Positions 17,800-26,710 of a stretch of 64,000 nucleotides of DNA are shown piece after piece (the stretch's first letter is position 1; each line of letters begins with the position of its first letter). This DNA comes from Rhizobium herbae (GTDB lineage Bacteria > Pseudomonadota > Alphaproteobacteria > Rhizobiales > Rhizobiaceae): positions 558,001-622,000 of the forward strand of contig NZ_JAEUAO010000003.1 of NCBI RefSeq assembly GCF_019511375.1. The letters are read 5' to 3'. A program made the translations under genes and the position numbers. The notes under the pieces are model-generated. The model saw only the letters and a list, made by a program, of their open reading frames with translations, was not told the origin of the DNA and did no database searches.

Positions 17800-18640
17800 T
17801 GATCTAGGTCTCAAACCGCCGTACAGCATGTCAATGTACCCGAAGCTTCAAACAAGACGCCTTCCCCATTTGTCCTTCTTTCCCATGGGTGTGGCGGCAG
17901 TTGGAGAAATCTAAGCTGGCTCGCGGTCGCACTTGTGCAGGAGGGCTATATCGTCGCGGCACCTGATCATCCCGGCACCACCGCTTTCAAAAAAATCCCG
18001 CTGAAAGCCAGGAGCTATGGGAGCGGCCGCGTGATCTGACCCGCATGATTGACGCGTTGGCTGCGGAGGGTTTCCCCTTCGCAACGATTGATCGCCCGCG
18101 AATCGCATCGATCGGCCATCGCTCGGAGGACGGACCGTTGCCGCATTGGCTGGCGGGCGGTTCGACACCGAACAGTTTTTGGCCGATTGCCAAGCGCACC
18201 CGAATCCTTTCACTTGCGGACTTGCGCAAGACCGCGCATTTCAATGGACAACAAAGCGATCCTTGAAGACTCGCTGACCGATCACCGTATTGGCGCCTTT
18301 GTCACTCTCGATATCGGGTTGGCGCGCGGCTTTACACCGGAAAGCTTACGATCCGTGCGCAAGCCATTTCTCATCATCGGCGCCGGGACGGACAGCAGCA
18401 GCCTGCCAACGCGGCTTGAATCGGGTTACCTGGCGCAATATCTGCCTGACGACACTGCGCAATTCGTCGAGATCGGAGATGCGATGCACTTCAGCTTCAT
18501 CCAGGAGTGCAAGCCGGATGCCGAGAAAATCCTTGCGCAAGAGTCACCGAATGATGTCGTCATCTGCAAGGACGGCGGGACGACAAGCCGGGCTTCCATC
18601 CACCGGCAAGTCGCCGATTTGAGTCGCGCTTTGGCCCCGT
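17800..18640 (+). pseudogene. Alpha/beta hydrolase (dienelactone hydrolase-like), multiply frameshifted
   Basis: Successive frames on the plus strand give HVNVPEASNKTPSPFVLLSH with GCGGSWRNLSWLAVALVQEG and VAAPDHPG, then LWERPRDLTRMIDALAAEGF and RIASIGH where the nucleophile elbow should follow, and finally SVRKPFLIIGAGTDSSSLPT and DAMHFSFIQECKPDAEK with the catalytic-His region. The nucleophile-elbow Ser segment is garbled and at least two frame changes interrupt it. The overall order matches predicted dienelactone-hydrolase-like proteins. Not expected to be functional. Confidence 0.6.
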
Positions 18641-18734
18641 TACAAACTCAGAAAGAATACCCCGCCGGGCGTCCTCTGGCTCTGGAAGGGGAGCCTGCGG
18701 CACTCGCGCGATATTCGAGCGGGCTACACCTGGT

Positions 18735-19454
18735 CTAGCGTGGCATCTCTTTGAAAGGGCAAACATCGTCTTCGAAGGGTACGTGCCGTCGCCGAAACTG
18801 TGTGCCCTCCACGATCTCCGGCTTGTTGATCCTGTCCATGCGGAAGTGGCGGAAAGCTTCACGGCCGGAGTCCCAAGCCACGAGATACCAAAGTGGCGGC
18901 AGGATCAGCATTGCCTGTGGTTCGACTTCGCGGACGGTTTCCACTCCTTTGGCGTCACGGTACCGGAACCGCAGATGTAGCCGCTGGAGAAATGCCGCCT
19001 CGAAGGCAGGCAGCAGTTCGGGGTCGATTGCACCCAGGTTTGATATATCCTGTTTGGGCGACAACTGTCCGACATACAGACAGTCGAGAAGCCGGCGCAG
19101 GTCTCGCACCTTGTCGGCGGGCAATGTCTTTTCGATCTTGGCAAGCCCCGCATCGGCGAGAGCGGAGAAGGGAAGGGATCGGGCCGCGCGCATTGCCGCA
19201 ACGCTGATGATGAGTGCAAACACTTCCGTCACGGAGAGCCGAGTAGTGGTTTGCACCGATTCAGGATCGAGTTGAAGCCCGCCGCCCGGGCCGGATTCGG
19301 AATGGATGACGAAGCCTTGGTCACGCAACGCTCCGATGTCGCGCAGCACCGTTCGCCTAGAAGCGCCAATTTCCTCCGCCAAATCGTTGACCGTTAAGGT
19401 TCCGTTGCGCCGGAGGATGCGCACTATGGCGTCATGTCTGAGGCGGATGTTCAT
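18735..19454 (-). CDS. HTH/WYL-domain transcriptional regulator (YafY family)
   Basis: A 239-residue DNA-binding regulator. The N-terminal HTH-11/DeoR-type winged helix occupies residues 1-60 (RHDAIVRILRRNGTLTVNDL, then IGASRRTVLRDIGALRDQGF). A WYL-type ligand domain covers roughly 135-225 (LRFRYRDAKGVETVREVEPQ, PPLWYLVAWDSGREAFRHFR, RMDRI). Divergent from the RidA-like gene with an 84-bp gap that carries a perfect palindrome, so it very likely controls that gene and itself. Effector unknown. Confidence 0.85.
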   Translation of the reverse strand: MNIRLRHDAIVRILRRNGTLTVNDLAEEIGASRRTVLRDIGALRDQGFVIHSESGPGGGLQLDPESVQTTTRLSVTEVFALIISVAAMRAARSLPFSALADAGLAKIEKTLPADKVRDLRRLLDCLYVGQLSPKQDISNLGAIDPELLPAFEAAFLQRLHLRFRYRDAKGVETVREVEPQAMLILPPLWYLVAWDSGREAFRHFRMDRINKPEIVEGTQFRRRHVPFEDDVCPFKEMPR

Positions 19455-19470
19455 TTGCGGACCCTAGCAC

Positions 19471-19497
19471 AATCGGTGCCAAATTATGGCACCGATT
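19471..19497. promoter_or_regulatory. Perfect palindromic operator between WYL regulator and RidA gene
   Basis: Arms AATCGGTGCC (19471-19480) and GGCACCGATT (19488-19497), 10 of 10 bases complementary, around the 7-bp spacer AAATTAT. It is 16 bp upstream of the regulator start and about 41 bp upstream of the RidA start, an ideal place for autoregulation and control of the divergent gene. Confidence 0.75.
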
Positions 19498-19538
19498 TAC
19501 TCTAGGCGGGTCGTGGCAACTCAGCAAGGAGACTGAAC

Positions 19539-19970
19539 ATGACATCCCAAAGCCAGACACCCGCCCCCACGGTAACGCCGGTCAGCGTCAACCCTTCCCA
19601 CCTGCATGACCCGACGCCGAATGGCTACAGCACAGTGACCATCGCCCCTGCTTCCGGTCGGTTGGCTTTTATCTCAGGGCAAGGCGGACAGGACCAGACC
19701 GGCGCACTCTCGTCCGATTTCTGCGAGCAGGTAAAGCAAGCCTACGCGAACCTCGCCGGCGTGATCGACGCGCTCGGCGCTCGCCCGGACCGGGTCGTGA
19801 AACTGACAGTTTTCGTGGTCGACCACGATATGTCGAAGTTGGGTGTGCTGACCGAGAACGTGAAGCGGATGTTCGGCGCCAAGCTGCCTGCGCAGACGCT
19901 GGTTCCGGTGCCAAAGCTCGCCATTGATCCCATGCTTTTCGAGGTTGAGGCAGTGGTTCTCTTGGATTGA
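19539..19970 (+). CDS. RidA/YjgF/YER057c-family protein
   Basis: A 143-residue member of the RidA family, typically imine/enamine deaminases or related small-molecule hydrolases. It starts after AAGGAGA. Core features: a SGQGGQDQTGALSSDFCEQV turn in place of the usual SGQ motif region, then QAYANLAGVIDALGARPDRV and VVKLTVFVVDHD. The C-terminus LPAQTLVPVPKLAIDPMLFE replaces the usual R(P)-A...V-P-L-P ending: the Arg essential in true RidA (normally SRPAR or similar) is not evident, so this is probably a non-RidA subgroup. Under control of the divergent WYL regulator. Confidence 0.8.
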   Translation: MTSQSQTPAPTVTPVSVNPSHLHDPTPNGYSTVTIAPASGRLAFISGQGGQDQTGALSSDFCEQVKQAYANLAGVIDALGARPDRVVKLTVFVVDHDMSKLGVLTENVKRMFGAKLPAQTLVPVPKLAIDPMLFEVEAVVLLD

Positions 19971-20067
19971 GTGCTCGACCGAAGCACCAACAGGACGGTG
20001 CGCGCACTTAGCGCGACACCCCGGTTTGCGTCATCGGCGCACCTGGGTGTGACTGCATGCGTGGTGT

Positions 20068-20298
20068 TCGAATTTCATCGCGAGAGGTCTGTAGCGGGGA
20101 TCGACGCCTATTCGCGGAAGGCGCTTTCCCGCGTCTGGAGGCGGTGCGCTTTTCCTGGGTAGATCACGACGATGATGCATCGTTTTCCTGATACCGGCGA
20201 TTTCGGTCAGCGTATTCAGGAACCCGAACCGGTCTGCCTCGTGCAATCACGCGCCGCCTCCACCGCTCTTGCGAAAACTATTCGGGCTTCCCTACTGA
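20068..20298 (+). pseudogene. pobA: Relic of pobA (4-hydroxybenzoate 3-monooxygenase), C-terminal end
   Basis: Three frames spell the end of a PobA-type flavoprotein hydroxylase: GIDAYSRKALSRVW, then VRFSW, then MMHRFPDTGDFGQRIQEPEP with QSRAASTALA, then ENYSGFPTE before a stop at 20298. This follows the order of the PobA C-terminus (AYS..AL.RVW...RFSWWMT.MLHRF......Q..ELDYL..S..A...LAENYVGLP) but with at least three frameshifts and no N-terminal FAD domain. Its presence beside the aromatic-degradation genes suggests that 4-hydroxybenzoate oxidation was once encoded here. Confidence 0.6.
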
Positions 20299-20310
20299 AT
20301 GGCAGCCTCC

Positions 20311-22110
20311 TCAGCCAATCAGGCCGAGCTTTCGCATCCGGTACTCCAGCTTGGCACGGGTCAGTCCGAGGCCGCGTGCGGCAGCCGAAACATTGCCACC
20401 GGCGAGGCGCAGGGCGTTTTGATAGAGGGCGCTCTCGGCGGTGGCAAGATCCGCTGATGAGGAAATCTGCGCAGGGATCGACGCGGCATCGGTGGACTTC
20501 GGAAGGGGGGCCTTGACCGTGATTCTTCCCTCCGGGCTGAGCCACTGCGGCAAGACGGGTGAGACCTCGCCGGCGGTAAAAAGATGCTGGATGTCGATTT
20601 GGCCACCGGGCTCGGCAAAAATGACGCCTCGCTCGATCAGGTTCTGCAGTTCGCGGATGTTGCCGGGAAAGTCATAGGCAAGGAGGGCGTCCATCGCCCG
20701 GCGGGACAGACCGACGGTATCCCTGCGGTGGCGCTCGCGAAACAGGCGGAGGAAGTGATCGACGAGCAGGGGGATATCGTCGCGCCGCTCCCTCAGGGGT
20801 GGAATGACGATCGGGAAAACACAGAGACGGAAATAAAGGTCCTGACGGAAGCGGCCGGCGCGAACCTCCTCGGCGAGGTCGACATTGGATGCGGCGATCA
20901 CGCGCACGTCGGCGGGGATGGTGCGGGTGCCGCCCACCCTTTCGATCTGGCGCTCCTGAATCGCGCGCAGGAGCTTGCCCTGGGCGGCATAGGCCAGGGA
21001 GGCGATTTCGTCGAGAAAGATCGTGCCGCCGGCAGCTCGCTCGAAATAGCCCGGGCGGGAAGCGACTGCCCCGGTGAATGCCCCCTTCTCAACTCCAAAG
21101 AGCTCCGATTCTACCAACCCCTCCGGTATCGCGGCACAATTGATGGGCACGAAGGGCCTATTGACGCGGGCGCTGAGGCGATGAAGCTGTTGCGAGAAGA
21201 GTTCCTTGCCAACACCGGATTCGCCGATCAGCAGCACGGTCGCTTCGGTGTCGGCAACTTTTTCCACCATCAGCCTGGCGCGCAGGAAACTGGCTGAGAC
21301 GCCGACGACCTGATCTCTAACGGCCAATGGCTCTTCCGGTCCCCTCCCGGATAGCTCGACCGCCGGCAGCGGCGCCTCGGCCTTTCCTCGCAGGGGACGG
21401 CGCGTCCGTTTCCATTCGAGCCCGAGATAGGCCCGCTCCGGCGCATTCTCGCCCCACTCTTCGGCATTTTTTCCGACCACCAGGCAGCGCGGCGCGCCCA
21501 TTGCGACGCATTCGGTCTCCCGGAAAATGACCGGCCGGCCGAACAATGTGCTGGTGTAGCCGGTCGGATAGCCCGACTGCATCCAGCACACCGGTTCGCT
21601 CGCGAGACCGTGATGGGCGATGTGCTCGGCGGCTTCAGAGGAATCGTCCCAGTAGAATTCGCCGTAATATCTTCCCTTGACGCTGTCGAATTCGAAGTGC
21701 CTGGTGGTGACCTTGACGAAACCCTCGAGCGTATGAACGCGCGGTCCGGCCGCCAGTGCATGCGTGAGATCCTGTTGCGGGAAACGCTTCTGGATGAGTT
21801 CGGCGTCGCGCACGCCCTGCATATAGCCGACCCGCATGAAGATACCCTTGGCCGTCTCCACACCGAAAGCCTCGATGATCTCCTGCCTAAGCCGCCCGAG
21901 CACCTGGGACTGCATCAGCACCATGCGCTGGTCGTTGAGCCAGATCCGGCCATCGCCGAGGGCGAAATTCAACGCCTCGGCAAGCTCGACCAGCGTGGGC
22001 GAGGCACCGGTGTCGAGCTCGCTGAAGGTGCCTTTAGAGAGCATCCTGCCGGTCGCCCTTGATGCGTCGGCTAGAGAAATGAGCTGAGATGGAGTTTCGC
22101 TCTTCGGCAT
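20311..22110 (-). CDS. Sigma-54-dependent activator of the XylR/DmpR type
   Basis: A 599-residue activator. The N-terminal sensory part (about 30-210) is the XylR-N plus V4R aromatic-binding module ([35 protein letters not shown], then [13 protein letters not shown] with the V4R Cys residues). The AAA+ domain (about 265-500) has Walker A GESGVGKE at 296-303, the sigma-54 contact loop GAFTGA at 343-348 and Walker B GGTIFLDE at 361-368. A C-terminal Fis-type HTH ends the protein ([20 protein letters not shown]). It is divergent from the aldehyde-dehydrogenase gene, which has a matching sigma-54 promoter; the ligand is probably an aromatic alcohol, aldehyde or related phenol. Confidence 0.9.
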   Translation of the reverse strand: MPKSETPSQLISLADASRATGRMLSKGTFSELDTGASPTLVELAEALNFALGDGRIWLNDQRMVLMQSQVLGRLRQEIIEAFGVETAKGIFMRVGYMQGVRDAELIQKRFPQQDLTHALAAGPRVHTLEGFVKVTTRHFEFDSVKGRYYGEFYWDDSSEAAEHIAHHGLASEPVCWMQSGYPTGYTSTLFGRPVIFRETECVAMGAPRCLVVGKNAEEWGENAPERAYLGLEWKRTRRPLRGKAEAPLPAVELSGRGPEEPLAVRDQVVGVSASFLRARLMVEKVADTEATVLLIGESGVGKELFSQQLHRLSARVNRPFVPINCAAIPEGLVESELFGVEKGAFTGAVASRPGYFERAAGGTIFLDEIASLAYAAQGKLLRAIQERQIERVGGTRTIPADVRVIAASNVDLAEEVRAGRFRQDLYFRLCVFPIVIPPLRERRDDIPLLVDHFLRLFRERHRRDTVGLSRRAMDALLAYDFPGNIRELQNLIERGVIFAEPGGQIDIQHLFTAGEVSPVLPQWLSPEGRITVKAPLPKSTDAASIPAQISSSADLATAESALYQNALRLAGGNVSAAARGLGLTRAKLEYRMRKLGLIG

Positions 22111-22121
22111 CGGCGGTCTTT

Positions 22122-22164
22122 CATGAAATGCTGAAATTTATAAAACATTCCATGATTTGCTGAA
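22122..22164. promoter_or_regulatory. Direct repeats, candidate upstream activating sequences
   Basis: CATGAAATGCTGAA (22122-22135) and CATGATTTGCTGAA (22151-22164) are direct repeats 29 bp apart, 115-160 bp upstream of the sigma-54 promoter and just above the regulator start. This is the usual place for XylR/DmpR-type enhancer sites. Assignment is inference. Confidence 0.5.
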
Positions 22165-22278
22165 TAGGCGCAAGGTCGAGCAGTGCCGGTTTCATATCTC
22201 CGACAAAATGCGAGAAGACAAATCCTTTCAGCGACATCACCGACGAGATGGCCGCCTTTAGCAACCAGAACTGCAAAC

Positions 22279-22294
22279 TGGTACGCGCCTTGCA
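22279..22294 (+). promoter_or_regulatory. Sigma-54 (-24/-12) promoter
   Basis: TGGTACGCGCCTTGCA matches the consensus TGGCACG-N4-TTGCA with one change. GG at -24 and GC at -12 are separated by exactly 10 bases as required. It points toward the aldehyde dehydrogenase at 22435 and pairs with the divergent sigma-54 activator gene. Confidence 0.75.
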
Positions 22295-22434
22295 AAGCTA
22301 CTGGCAGGCCGCTGGAGGAAAATGCGGCCCGGAGCATTGCACTGGCGGCATACCGGAACCGTGGCGGATCACCCTCGCCGCAGGAAGGCGAAGCCATGCC
22401 TTGCTCCACCAACTGAGGACCGAGGAGGCCTTCG

Positions 22435-23907
22435 ATGAACACGCATAACCAGAACTTTCTCGACGCGGAACGCTGGACGGGCCGCGCCTTCATATCCGAT
22501 TGGGAGCCGACAGGCGGCGGCACGATCGAAGTGACCGATCCCGCCAACGGCACCGTGCTCGCCTCAGTCGCCTTTGGCGGCCCGGAGGACATCGCCTGGG
22601 CGGCGGCCGGAGCCCGGGCTGCCCAGAAGAGCTGGGCAAAGACGCTGCCGGCCGAGCGCGCCAGGATCTTCAACAAAGCGGCCGAGCTGCTCGAGGAAAA
22701 CGGCGACGAACTCGCCCAATGGATTATGAAGGAATCCGGCTCCATCCGGGCGAAGGCGATGATCGAGATCGAACACGGCGCGCTCTTCATCCGCCACGCG
22801 GCAACACTCGCCACGGCGCCGACCGGCATGTTCCTGCCAAGCATGGACGGCCGTACCAACTATGCGCGTCGCGTGCCGCACGGCGTCGTCGGCGTGATCT
22901 CGCCCTTCAACTTTCCGCTGGTGCTCTCGGTGCGTTCGATCGCGGCGGCGCTGGCGCTCGGCAACGCGGTCGTCCACAAGCCCGATCCGCGCACGCCGAT
23001 CTCCGGCGGAATCATCATCGCGCGCATCTTCGAGGAGGCCGGCTTGCCCAAAGGCGTTCTCAATATTGTTCCTGGCGGCGCCGATGCCGGCGAGGCCCTG
23101 TGCAGCGACCCGAATGTGGCGATGATTTCGTTTACCGGCTCCGCCCGTGGCGGTGCCCGGGTCGGCGAAGTCTGCGGCCGTCACCTGAAGCGCGTCCAGC
23201 TCGAACTCGGCGGCAAGAATGCGCTAATCGTCCTCGACGATGCCGATCTCGACATCGCTGCATCGAATGCCGCCTGGGGCGCCTTCCTGCACCAGGGCCA
23301 GATCTGCATGGCCACCGGTCTGATCCTTGTCGACGAGAAGATCGAGCAGGCGCTCACGGCTCGCCTGGTGGCGAAGGCCCAGCGTTTACCGGCGGGCGAT
23401 CCTTCGACCGACAGGGTCGCACTCGGCCCGATCATCTCCGATTCCCAGGTCGCGAGCATCCAGAAGATCGTCGACGAGGCCGTCGCCCAGGGAGCCCGAC
23501 TGCTCGCCGGCGGCACGCATGACGGCCGCTGCTATGCGGCGACCGTTCTTGCCGGCGTCAGGCCGGGCATGCTCGCCTTCGAAGAGGAAATCTTCGGTCC
23601 CGTTGCCTGCATCGCCTCGTTCAAAACGGACGAGGAGGCGATAGAGCTCGCCAACCGCTCCGAATACGGCCTGGCCGCGGGCGTGATCTCTGCCAATCTG
23701 GGCCGTGCCATCACCGTCGGCGACCAGCTCAACGTCGGTCAGTTGCACATCAATGATCAGACAGTGAACGGCGGACCCTACGCGCCCTTCGGCGGCCGCG
23801 GCAAGTCGGGCAACGGCACGCGCGTCGGCGGCCCGGCCGACATCGAGGAATTTACCCAGTGGCAATGGGTGTCGGTGAAGGACGCCGCAACACCCTATCC
23901 GTTCTGA
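22435..23907 (+). CDS. NAD-dependent aromatic aldehyde dehydrogenase (benzaldehyde dehydrogenase type)
   Basis: A 490-residue ALDH-superfamily enzyme oxidising an aldehyde to the acid. Family signatures: HGVVGVISPFNFPLVLSVRS (cofactor-binding Asn region), FTGSARGGARVGE (NAD-binding turn), LELGGKNALIVLDDAD with the general-base Glu, and GQICMATG with the catalytic Cys. The C-terminal GGRGKSGNGTRVGGPADIEE resembles XylC-type benzaldehyde dehydrogenases. First gene after the sigma-54 promoter, followed by the coniferyl-alcohol-dehydrogenase-like SDR, so coniferaldehyde or another lignin aldehyde is a plausible substrate. Confidence 0.85.
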   Translation: MNTHNQNFLDAERWTGRAFISDWEPTGGGTIEVTDPANGTVLASVAFGGPEDIAWAAAGARAAQKSWAKTLPAERARIFNKAAELLEENGDELAQWIMKESGSIRAKAMIEIEHGALFIRHAATLATAPTGMFLPSMDGRTNYARRVPHGVVGVISPFNFPLVLSVRSIAAALALGNAVVHKPDPRTPISGGIIIARIFEEAGLPKGVLNIVPGGADAGEALCSDPNVAMISFTGSARGGARVGEVCGRHLKRVQLELGGKNALIVLDDADLDIAASNAAWGAFLHQGQICMATGLILVDEKIEQALTARLVAKAQRLPAGDPSTDRVALGPIISDSQVASIQKIVDEAVAQGARLLAGGTHDGRCYAATVLAGVRPGMLAFEEEIFGPVACIASFKTDEEAIELANRSEYGLAAGVISANLGRAITVGDQLNVGQLHINDQTVNGGPYAPFGGRGKSGNGTRVGGPADIEEFTQWQWVSVKDAATPYPF

Positions 23908-23990
23908 TTCAACGCTGAACCAAGCCGGTAGCAAGGGCCCGCTGGCCCGCTCGCGGCACGCGTTCATTCCGACCAAGACAGGAACAACAC

Positions 23991-24758
23991 ATGACCATCA
24001 ATGGAAAGACCATTGTCATCACCGGCGCATCTTCAGGCATCGGCGCCGAAGTCGCCCGCCTCGCCCGCTTCCACGGCGCCCGCGTCGTCGGCGTCGACCG
24101 CAACGAGGCGACGCTAAGCCTCGACGGTTTCGTCAACGCCGACCTCAGCGATCCGACAGCAATCGACGCGGCCGTGACCCAACTGCCGGATCGGATCGAC
24201 GCTCTCATCAATGCCGCAGGGGTTCCCGGGACCGTCGACCGTGATATCGTCGCCAGGGTCAACTATCTCGGATTGCGGCACCTGACGGAACTCGTGGTCG
24301 ACCGCATGCCGCAGGGCGGCTCGATCGTCAATTTCGCCTCCATTCTGGGCGCCGAATGGCCGAGACGCGTCGAGGCCCACAGGGCCCTGGCCGCCACCGC
24401 CAGCTTCGCCGAAGGCCTGGCGTGGCTCGAGGAGAACCCGATCCGGCAGGAGACCTGCTATCAGTACCTCAAGGAGGCGCTGATCGTCTGGTCGCACAAG
24501 CGCAGCTTCGAGCTCTTCACGCGGCACGACATTCGCATGAACTCGGTGGCCCCCGGGCCGGTCTTCACCCCGATCCTTGGGGACTTCATCAGTATGCTCG
24601 GCCAAGAGCGCGTCGAACACGACGCGACGCGAATGAAGCGCCCGGCCTTCGCCGACGAGATCGCCGGCCCAGTACTCTTCCTCTGCTCGGACGCCGCCCG
24701 TTGGGTCGTGGGCATCAATCTGCCGATCGATGGCGGGCTCGCTGCCGCCCATATTTGA
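23991..24758 (+). CDS. Short-chain dehydrogenase, probable coniferyl-alcohol dehydrogenase
   Basis: A 255-residue SDR. The Rossmann signature TGASSGIGAEVARLA is at residues 10-24, the cofactor-selecting Asp is in VVGVDRN, and INAAGVPG replaces NNAG. The catalytic triad is visible as Ser in NFASILG, then YQYLK (Tyr-x-x-x-Lys). The inserted segment between Ser and Tyr, and the ending GINLPIDGGLAA, fit the 3-alpha-hydroxysteroid/coniferyl-alcohol dehydrogenase branch (CalA-like, also 255 residues). It lies 83 bp behind the aldehyde dehydrogenase; together they would oxidise an aromatic alcohol to its acid. Confidence 0.78.
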   Translation: MTINGKTIVITGASSGIGAEVARLARFHGARVVGVDRNEATLSLDGFVNADLSDPTAIDAAVTQLPDRIDALINAAGVPGTVDRDIVARVNYLGLRHLTELVVDRMPQGGSIVNFASILGAEWPRRVEAHRALAATASFAEGLAWLEENPIRQETCYQYLKEALIVWSHKRSFELFTRHDIRMNSVAPGPVFTPILGDFISMLGQERVEHDATRMKRPAFADEIAGPVLFLCSDAARWVVGINLPIDGGLAAAHI

Positions 24759-24786
24759 AAAGAAGCCCCGGTGACACAAATGACAT

Positions 24787-24816
24787 GCGGGGAGGCCGCC
24801 GCGGCGGTCTCCCCGC
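24787..24816. terminator. Bidirectional hairpin terminator
   Basis: A nearly perfect GC-rich hairpin, GCGGGGAG...CTCCCCGC with inner arms CCGCC/GGCGG, sits between the converging SDR gene (stop 24758) and MFS gene (stop 24843). Confidence 0.65.
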
Positions 24817-24842
24817 CTCTGATTCTGCAGATCGCTCCCGCG

Positions 24843-26051
24843 TCAGGCCGCCTGCAGGGATCGCTCCCGACGCACCAGCAGCAGGACGGTGGTCAGCCCA
24901 GCCAGTAGCGTGATCGGAACGAGCGCGAAGATCACGTCAGACGGGCTGCTGCCGCCGGCGACGAGAAAACCCGCCAACAATGGCCCCGCGATGGAACCGA
25001 GCCGGCCGACGGACACTGCCATACCGACACCGGTGCCACGGATTTCGAAGGGATAGCATTGGGGCGCCACGCCGTAGAGGATTGCCTGCACGCAAAGGAT
25101 AGCACCGCCGACCAGCGCTCCAGCCATGAGGGTGAGCCCGAGATGTGCGGGCAGCAGGCTGAGCATGAGCAAAGCTGCGGCCGCCGCCGCGAAGCCTAGC
25201 GCGACCGGCATGACCGGGTTCTTCTGGTCGAGCATCCGACCGCCGGCCAGGCTACCTGCAGCGCCGCCGAGATTGAACAGTATTTGAACGAACGATGCCT
25301 CCTCACGCGCCAAGCCGCGGGAGACGAGAAGCTGCGGCATCCAGTTCAAGAGCAGATAGACGACGAGCAGCCCGAGAAAGAACGAGAGCCAGAGCGCCGC
25401 CGTGGAAAGCAGCGTCTGCGGCGCCAGAATGCTCGAAAGAGCGCCCGAAGTGGATTTGGCCTCGCTCTTCACCACGCGGAGCGGCGGCAGCAGGATATGG
25501 ATGGCCGGCGCGAGCAGCAACGGCGTGATGCCGCCGACGAGGAAGATCGAGTGCCAGTCGCCGCCGTGCAGGCCGAGCATTGCGACGCAGCTTGCCACGG
25601 CACCGCCCAACGGCACGCCGGCATACATGATTGAGACAGCGCGCCCCCGGCGGCCCGGATCGGCGGATTCCGCGGCGATGTTGACGAGGTTCGGCAAAGC
25701 GCCACCGAGGCCGACCCCGGTCAGGAAGCGCATGATGACGAGTTGTTCGAAGCTGGTGACATAGGCGGTGGCGGCCGAGAATATACCGAAAGTCACGAGC
25801 GCAAGCACGAGCCCGGAGCGCCTTCCCCAGGCATCGGCGATCCGCCCGCCGGCGAGCGCCCCGAAGATCAGGCCGATCGTGGCAGAAGAGAAGAAGAGGC
25901 CGATCTGTTGAGGCGTCAGCCCGAAAGCCGGTGCAAGCTTGGGCACTGCGACGCCGGCTGCCTGAAGGTCGAAGCCTTCAATGATAGCTGCCATGAAGGC
26001 GAGCGCGAGCGCTCGCCGCCCGCCGGAGCGGTGGTCGTTGGTGGTCTGCAT
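24843..26051 (-). CDS. MFS transporter, aromatic acid:H+ symporter (PcaK/BenK-like)
   Basis: A 402-residue inner-membrane transporter with 12 predicted helices. MFS motifs: IEGFDLQAAGVAVPKLAPAF in helix 1 (DGFD-like aromatic-acid symporter motif), then GGRIADAWGRRSG in loop 2-3 and PNLVNIAAESADPGRRGRAV near loop 4-5. Cotranscribed with and 46 bp downstream of the MarR gene. The location between two aromatic-catabolism units argues for uptake of ferulate, p-coumarate or hydroxybenzoates. Confidence 0.85.
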   Translation of the reverse strand: MQTTNDHRSGGRRALALAFMAAIIEGFDLQAAGVAVPKLAPAFGLTPQQIGLFFSSATIGLIFGALAGGRIADAWGRRSGLVLALVTFGIFSAATAYVTSFEQLVIMRFLTGVGLGGALPNLVNIAAESADPGRRGRAVSIMYAGVPLGGAVASCVAMLGLHGGDWHSIFLVGGITPLLLAPAIHILLPPLRVVKSEAKSTSGALSSILAPQTLLSTAALWLSFFLGLLVVYLLLNWMPQLLVSRGLAREEASFVQILFNLGGAAGSLAGGRMLDQKNPVMPVALGFAAAAAALLMLSLLPAHLGLTLMAGALVGGAILCVQAILYGVAPQCYPFEIRGTGVGMAVSVGRLGSIAGPLLAGFLVAGGSSPSDVIFALVPITLLAGLTTVLLLVRRERSLQAA

Positions 26052-26097
26052 TTCATCCTCCAGAAAGCGGGTTCCTACCTACCCGCTGGTTGCAGGC

Positions 26098-26580
26098 CTA
26101 GCCCTGCTTCGGCCCATCCTCCTGCCAGATCTTCGCCAACAGCCGGCGAAGCTCCGTCTGTTCCGCCGCCGTCAGGCGGCGAAGCATGCTGCGTTCGTGC
26201 TCGGCGACGAGCGCCAGCCACTCGGTTGCCGCCTCCTCGCCCCGCCGGGTCGGGAAGAGCCGCTGTACCCGCTGGTCGGACTCATCCGCCTCGCGCAGAA
26301 AAAGCCCCCGTTCTTCAAGCTCCGCGAGGATCGGCACGATGTTTGCCCTCTGCATGCCGAGCGAACGGCAGATCTCCGCCGAGCTGATGCCGGGCGTCTC
26401 GGTTATGCTCAGCAATACGCTCATCGGCACCGGCCGTGTGTTCGCCCGTTCGAGCGCCGACCCTACTCCCTGCAGGTCGAAAATCGACGCACGGCGGAGA
26501 TGGTAGCCCACCAGGTCGTCCAGCCGGCCGAACTTTGCGTCTTCGGGATTCCGCTCGGGCTGCGTTTTTTCCAAAGGCAT
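26098..26580 (-). CDS. MarR-family regulator of hydroxycinnamate genes
   Basis: A 160-residue winged-helix regulator: dimerisation helix near residues 25-45, recognition helix region SAEICRSLGMQRANIVPILA, and wing LREADESDQRVQRLFPTRRG. Size and layout fit the FerR/CouR/HcaR group, which release DNA on binding hydroxycinnamoyl-CoA. It is divergent from the vdh-ech-fcs genes with a 130-bp gap containing three palindromes, so repression of both directions is likely. The effector is inferred from context. Confidence 0.85.
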   Translation of the reverse strand: MPLEKTQPERNPEDAKFGRLDDLVGYHLRRASIFDLQGVGSALERANTRPVPMSVLLSITETPGISSAEICRSLGMQRANIVPILAELEERGLFLREADESDQRVQRLFPTRRGEEAATEWLALVAEHERSMLRRLTAAEQTELRRLLAKIWQEDGPKQG

Positions 26581-26604
26581 GTGGCGTCTCCCGCATTGGC
26601 TCTT

Positions 26605-26659
26605 GCATTATTCATAATGCTATGTCACATAACAGTCAATCCGCTATATGACATAGCGG
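26605..26659. promoter_or_regulatory. Clustered palindromes, probable MarR operators
   Basis: GCATTAT-TC-ATAATGC (26605-26620), TATGT-C-ACATA (26621-26631) and CCGCTAT-ATGAC-ATAGCGG (26641-26659). In addition GCTATGTCA (26619-26627) and TGACATAGC (26649-26657) form a larger inverted repeat. They fill the centre of the 130-bp divergent promoter region. Confidence 0.65.
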
Positions 26660-26710
26660 GTATTCGCCGGCAGCTCTCAACCTTCGCCGGCCGTCTTTGG
26701 GAGGAGACAG

